Assembly (NCBI GenBank): GCA_947625515.1
Contig: CANQOO010000001.1
Span: forward strand, 124,001-188,000
Direction of reading: 5' to 3'
DNA: 64,000 bases
Source of the DNA: an uncultured Clostridia bacterium
GTDB taxonomy: Bacteria; Bacillota; Clostridia; Christensenellales; UBA1242
The notes beneath the pieces were generated by a model. The model was given only the letters and a program-made list of their open reading frames with translations. It was not told the origin of the DNA and made no database searches. Shown piece by piece: positions 60,731 through 64,000 of this stretch. The position numbers were made by a program, and so were the translations under genes. How positions within the stretch are numbered: position 1 is the first letter of the stretch; each line of letters opens with the position of its first letter.

Positions 60731-61030
60731 TTAATTTTTGAGCAGATTGATTAACCCGTCTTTTTTGTCGGCGGGCAATTTTTTTATAATCTGATAGAGT
60801 TCATCGTCTTTTTTATAATCTCGATAATTGTCAGCAAAAAACTGCTGTGGACTGACCTGTAAAGCGTCTAAAATTTCCAACAGAACATTGGTGGACAGGT
60901 TGAATGCATAACATTCAAGTTTGTTGATGTAGGCTTCATGTTTGCCAATCATCAGACTTAGTTCCCTTGCACTCATTTTTCGTTCATTTCTGAAATAATT
61001 TATTCTTAAAGCGATATCTTTAATTTGCAT
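60731..61030 (-). CDS. XRE-family HTH protein
   Basis: A 99-residue protein. IALRINYFRNERKMSARELSLMIGKHEAYINKLE is the HTH, followed by NLSTNVLLEILDALQVSPQQFFADNY and a C-terminal helical tail. GAGG lies 6 nt before the ATG at 61030. It is upstream of the 78-residue XRE gene. A 19-bp near-palindrome 43 bp upstream is a candidate autoregulatory operator. Confidence 0.83.
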   Translation of the reverse strand: MQIKDIALRINYFRNERKMSARELSLMIGKHEAYINKLECYAFNLSTNVLLEILDALQVSPQQFFADNYRDYKKDDELYQIIKKLPADKKDGLINLLKN

Positions 61031-61072
61031 ATTTAACCTCAATGCAATATTAAAATTATTCTCAGTTTTACG

Positions 61073-61091
61073 TATTCCATACTATGGTATA
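61073..61091. promoter_or_regulatory. Candidate operator palindrome of the XRE pair
   Basis: TATTCCATA C TATGGTATA, eight of nine positions symmetrical, between the minus-strand XRE genes and the plus-strand leader promoter. Confidence 0.5.
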
Positions 61092-61125
61092 AAATAAAAA
61101 TATTGCCGCATGATATGTAAAATAT

Positions 61126-61155
61126 TTGACATGAGAGGGTATAAATTCCTAAAAT
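61126..61155 (+). promoter_or_regulatory. Promoter of the Cys-leader / TIGR04086 unit
   Basis: TTGACA (61126-61131), 18-nt spacer, TAAAAT (61150-61155). Confidence 0.7.
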
Positions 61156-61174
61156 GTGACCAGAGGTGTGACAT

Positions 61175-61237
61175 ATGGCAGTATGTTGTTGCTTTTGCAA
61201 CTTATTGACTATGCCAAAAGCAAAAAGAAAGATTTGA
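61175..61237 (+). CDS. Polycysteine leader peptide ORF
   Basis: A 20-codon frame beginning MAVCCCFCNL and ending KAKRKI. AGAGGTG lies 6 nt before the ATG, and a consensus promoter lies 20 nt upstream. Four of residues 4-8 are Cys. A terminator-like hairpin follows 14 nt after the stop. This is the layout of a transcription-attenuation leader whose translation would report cysteine or Cys-tRNA supply. Its status as a real gene is inferred. Confidence 0.45.
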   Translation: MAVCCCFCNLLTMPKAKRKI

Positions 61238-61250
61238 TTCGTCTAGGCGA

Positions 61251-61290
61251 CTGAAACATTTCTTCTTGGGCGACATTTTCAGTTCTTTTT
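61251..61290 (+). terminator. Attenuator-like hairpin after the Cys leader
   Basis: CTGAAA(C)AT pairs with ATTTTCAG, then TTCTTTTT. It is weaker than the other terminators here, which would suit a regulated site. Confidence 0.4.
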
Positions 61291-61352
61291 CAATGCCTGT
61301 CCGCATAAGGTGATATTAGAAAAATGTTTTGTTTTTAAGGAGGATGGCAATA

Positions 61353-61790
61353 ATGAAGGTGAAAGCACTGAAAACTCGCAAGAAAAACAAGGCCGAAACG
61401 CAAAGTCTTGATGGCGACAAAAAAGGCTTGATTGTTGCACTTTGCAAGGGCGTGGTGGCAGGACTTTGTGTGGCACTTTTGGGGATTTTGATTTTTGCCT
61501 TCCTGCTGCGATTCACATCCATCCCAGACACAATCATCGCTCCGGTCAATCAGGTGATTAAGGGCGTCTCCATCTTTTTTGGAGTGTTCTTCGGGATGAA
61601 AAAACACAAGTCGATGGGGCTTTTTTGTGGGCTTCTGATTGGACTTCTCTTCACGATAAGTGCGTTTTTGGTGTTCTCCGCTCTCAACGGGACTTTTGTC
61701 TTTGACCGCACTTTCTTGAATGACATCATCTTCGGCTGCGTTATCGGTGCGATATGTGGCATAATTTGTGTCAATTTGAAAAAAAATTGA
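61353..61790 (+). CDS. TIGR04086-type membrane protein
   Basis: A 145-residue protein. A basic N-terminus (MKVKALKTRKKNKAE) is followed by four hydrophobic segments with many Gly, including FFGVFFGMKKHKSMGLFCGLLIG and a final IIFGCVIGAICGIICVNL. Size, topology and position between yajC and secD match the TIGR04086 family of clostridia. AAGGAGG lies 8 nt before the ATG at 61353. In many clostridia this gene is followed by the SCIFF peptide and its radical SAM maturase; neither is found here. Confidence 0.7.
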   Translation: MKVKALKTRKKNKAETQSLDGDKKGLIVALCKGVVAGLCVALLGILIFAFLLRFTSIPDTIIAPVNQVIKGVSIFFGVFFGMKKHKSMGLFCGLLIGLLFTISAFLVFSALNGTFVFDRTFLNDIIFGCVIGAICGIICVNLKKN

Positions 61791-61798
61791 GTTTTTGA

Positions 61799-61827
61799 TT
61801 GACATTTGTCCCGCAATGTTTTATAAT
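61799..61827 (+). promoter_or_regulatory. secD-secF promoter
   Basis: TTGACA (61799-61804), 17-nt spacer, TATAAT (61822-61827). Confidence 0.85.
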
Positions 61828-61868
61828 CAGTAAAGTTTTTATTGATATTAACACTCTAAGGGGACATG

Positions 61869-63233
61869 ATGGCTAGAAATCGAAGTAAGAAAAACTCCAT
61901 TCTCAACTTTGTCGCAGTTGTTTTTTTGACAATCATCGGCATTGTTTTGACTGTTGGAAATTTTGATATTCCTTACACTGACAGACACTTTAACGGCTTT
62001 GCAAATTCCATTCCGCTTGGGCTTGACCTTGCGGGAGGTATTTCTGTTGTTTATGACTGCTCTTTGCCAGAGGGAAGGCAGCAGCAAGATTTGGACAAGG
62101 CTATTGAGGCCACCAGACAACGTCTTGAAGACGTGATTGGGGAAGAATATTCTGAGGTAACCATTCAAAGGCAAGGGGCGACACGCCTTCGCATTGAGGT
62201 GCCTTCCGTCACTGACAGCGAACAAATTTTCGCACTGATTGGTGAGCCAACCCCGCTTTATATGACTCTGACCGAAAATCAATACAACGCCGAAACGGAC
62301 ATCGCAGGTGCAGACATTGACGACGTTTTTGTTTCTTATCAGAATGATGAATATGGCGTGACTGTCAGATTCAACTCGGATGGTGCCAAGAAGTTTGCTG
62401 CCCTCACCGGCAGTGCCGCCAGTGGCAATCAAAAAATTTATGTCTATCTTGGCGATGTCAACGCCGACAACCTCTTCCAGGCACTGACTTGCGAAAGCCA
62501 AATCATTGGCGGCAGCACATTCATTTCGGGTGGCTTTGACGACATTGATGCGGCAGAAGAATATGCTCTCAAAATCATGAGCGGAACTTTTAACGCCGAA
62601 CTTGAACTGCTGGAAAGCTCTGTCATCTCCGCAACGCTCGGTGCCGACGCATTGAAATTCTGCCTCATTGGTGGCTTTGTTGGGCTTTTGCTTATCATGG
62701 CAATCATGTGGTGGAGATATGGCGACTTCGGCTTGCTGGCGTCATTCGCTCTTGTAATCTACATGATTTTGATGATTTTCTTCTTGCAGGCAATTTCATT
62801 TGTTCAGCTCACGCTGCCGGGACTTGCGGGCATTGTGCTTTCAATCGGAATGGCAGTGGACGGAACAGTCATCATCTTCGAACGTGTGCGGGAAGAATAT
62901 CGTTCCGGCAAAAAAATTCCACTTTCTGTCAAGGGTGGCTTCAAACGTGCGTTCTGGCCAATCTTTGACAGCAACATCACCACAATCATCACCGCTGTTG
63001 TGCTTTACATTCTTGGCACGGCGTCCATTCAGGGCTTTGCAATCACACTTCTCATCGGCATTTTGCTGTCCATGTTCATGAACTTGGTGATTTTGAGGTT
63101 CTTCGTGAAGTGGTATTTGCCGTTTAACAGCGTCAAGGGCAAAAACTTGCACCTGCCAAAACAGGAAAGACAGGCCAAGGATGTTGCTCACGAGAACGTG
63201 GTTGAAGGGGGACTTGCAAATGAACAAATATAA
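61869..63233 (+). CDS. secD: Protein translocase subunit SecD
   Basis: A 454-residue membrane protein that, with SecF, uses the proton gradient to promote late steps of protein export. The first transmembrane helix (about residues 11-30) is followed by the conserved GLDLAGGISVVYD, a large extracytoplasmic domain, and a bundle of five C-terminal helices with LTLPGLAGIVLSIGMAVDGTVIIFERVREE. The second of two adjacent ATGs (61869) is preferred for spacing to AAGGGG. The end overlaps secF by 14 nt. Confidence 0.95.
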   Translation: MARNRSKKNSILNFVAVVFLTIIGIVLTVGNFDIPYTDRHFNGFANSIPLGLDLAGGISVVYDCSLPEGRQQQDLDKAIEATRQRLEDVIGEEYSEVTIQRQGATRLRIEVPSVTDSEQIFALIGEPTPLYMTLTENQYNAETDIAGADIDDVFVSYQNDEYGVTVRFNSDGAKKFAALTGSAASGNQKIYVYLGDVNADNLFQALTCESQIIGGSTFISGGFDDIDAAEEYALKIMSGTFNAELELLESSVISATLGADALKFCLIGGFVGLLLIMAIMWWRYGDFGLLASFALVIYMILMIFFLQAISFVQLTLPGLAGIVLSIGMAVDGTVIIFERVREEYRSGKKIPLSVKGGFKRAFWPIFDSNITTIITAVVLYILGTASIQGFAITLLIGILLSMFMNLVILRFFVKWYLPFNSVKGKNLHLPKQERQAKDVAHENVVEGGLANEQI

Positions 63234-64000
63234 GAAAAACAAAAGGTTTTCCCTTGACCAAGCCATCGAAAACTCTAAATTTGATTTTGTCAAAAATTTG
63301 AAGTGGTTTTTAATCGCACCACTTGCCATCATCCTGGTGGGTGTAATCTTGCTTAGCACAATTGGCTTCAACCTTGGCATCGACTTCACGGGCGGGTCCA
63401 ACATGACCATCTTCGTGGACGGCGAAGGCGAATTTTCTGAACAAATTTTCGATATCGACAAAGATTTGGGCAAAATTGAAGCAAAAGTCAACGCCGTCTT
63501 GAGCGACTTTGGACTGACCGTTTCCACCATTCAGAAAACCACAATCAACAGCACTGAACTTGGCATTTCGGAAGGGGATGCTGTGATTGTGAAATATCAA
63601 AACGACAACTCCCTCAAAACTGCCGAAATTGAGGCGACCAACGAAGAAATTCGCCTTGCACTTTTGCAGGAATTTGGCTTCGTGGCAGAAAAAAATCCGC
63701 AGAACCCACAGGATAAGTGGACGGTTGACGACCTCGAGGACTTGGAAAACGCCGGGCTTGTCACCAATGGTGGCGTCACAACAGCCAGTGCAAGTGCTGA
63801 ACTTATGATGAAATCGTTCATTGCTCTTTTGGTGGCGATTGTTTTGATTTTGATTTACATCGCATTCCGCTTTGAGCTGACCAGCGGACTTGCTGCCATT
63901 TTGGCACTGTTCCACGATGTGCTTGTCACCGCCTCTGTGATGCTCATTTGCCGAATTCAAATCAATGTGGCATTCATTGCTGCACTCATCACCATTTTGG
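63220..64000 (+). CDS. secF: Protein translocase subunit SecF, 3' end outside window
   Basis: 260 codons are visible. The N-terminal MNKYKKNKRFSLDQAIE segment is followed by a transmembrane helix and the diagnostic STIGFNLGIDFTGGSNMTIF. Periplasmic-side domain P4 follows, then the second helix (MMKSFIALLVAIVLILIYIAF) and RFELTSGLAAILALFHDVLVTASV with the conserved HD pair. The ATG lies inside secD, so translation is coupled. The frame runs off the right edge. Confidence 0.95.
   Translation, partial: MNKYKKNKRFSLDQAIENSKFDFVKNLKWFLIAPLAIILVGVILLSTIGFNLGIDFTGGSNMTIFVDGEGEFSEQIFDIDKDLGKIEAKVNAVLSDFGLTVSTIQKTTINSTELGISEGDAVIVKYQNDNSLKTAEIEATNEEIRLALLQEFGFVAEKNPQNPQDKWTVDDLEDLENAGLVTNGGVTTASASAELMMKSFIALLVAIVLILIYIAFRFELTSGLAAILALFHDVLVTASVMLICRIQINVAFIAALITIL

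Noticed and set aside
60476..61030. Toxin-antitoxin pair
   Set aside because: Both genes encode XRE-type DNA-binding proteins; neither has a toxin fold.

Overview
The window looks like one contiguous stretch of a low- to mid-GC Bacillota genome, most likely an uncultured, gut-type clostridium. The clues are a T-box in front of thrS, an L27 precursor next to its Prp protease, DnaD/DnaI-type replication loaders, SepF, YqfC/YqfD and YtxC (families tied to endospore formers), lipoproteins with a lipobox, and no sign of an outer membrane. Promoters are unusually readable: many are TTGACA-N17/18-TATAAT. The lineage is inference; no rRNA gene is present.

Layout. 1-3034: two tandem, mosaic-related secreted proteins with DUF6273-like C-termini; the second has a ten-G tract just after its start codon. 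3200-7885: rpsU, pcrA, ligA. 8058-14500: a sigma-like HTH protein, then the str operon (rpsL, rpsG, fusA, tuf) behind a long structured leader, with a repeat element inserted between rpsG and fusA. 14667-17567 (minus): hypothetical, HAD phosphatase and M18 aminopeptidase genes. 17734-22493: sepF, lspA, rluD, rplU-prp-rpmA, ogg-type glycosylase. 22758-29050: large lipoprotein, acidic membrane protein, yqfC-yqfD, an 18-unit 11-bp array, ybeY-era. 29394-35630: tRNA-Trp and small metabolic or accessory genes. 35647-39145 (minus): dnaI-like, dnaD-like and beta-helix genes. 39514-44027: M1 peptidase lipoprotein, GT2 glycosyltransferase, Ku. 44270-51419: lysoplasmalogenase-like protein, alpha/beta hydrolase and glpK on minus, divergent from an FAD oxidoreductase pair plus DUF1667 protein; together these could release and oxidise glycerol. 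51506-57171: dapA, XRE membrane regulator, degV, tRNA-Lys with tandem 3'-end repeats, RHH repressor, rsmD, ytxC. 57367-64000: T-box, thrS, a tiny membrane-peptide ORF, yajC, two XRE genes, a Cys-cluster leader ORF, TIGR04086-type membrane protein, secD and the start of secF.

The most interesting signals are mostly regulatory or repeat-based: the in-frame G10 switch with stops in both other frames; a multi-hairpin RNA of about 180 nt ending in a terminator ahead of rpsL; T-tracts phased at 11 bp ending in the -35 of ybeY-era; a polycysteine leader ORF followed by a terminator-like hairpin; a short hydrophobic ORF in the yajC leader; tandem copies of the tRNA-Lys 3' end; and several promoters placed so that the mRNA should be leaderless. 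No CRISPR array, transposase or prophage was seen.
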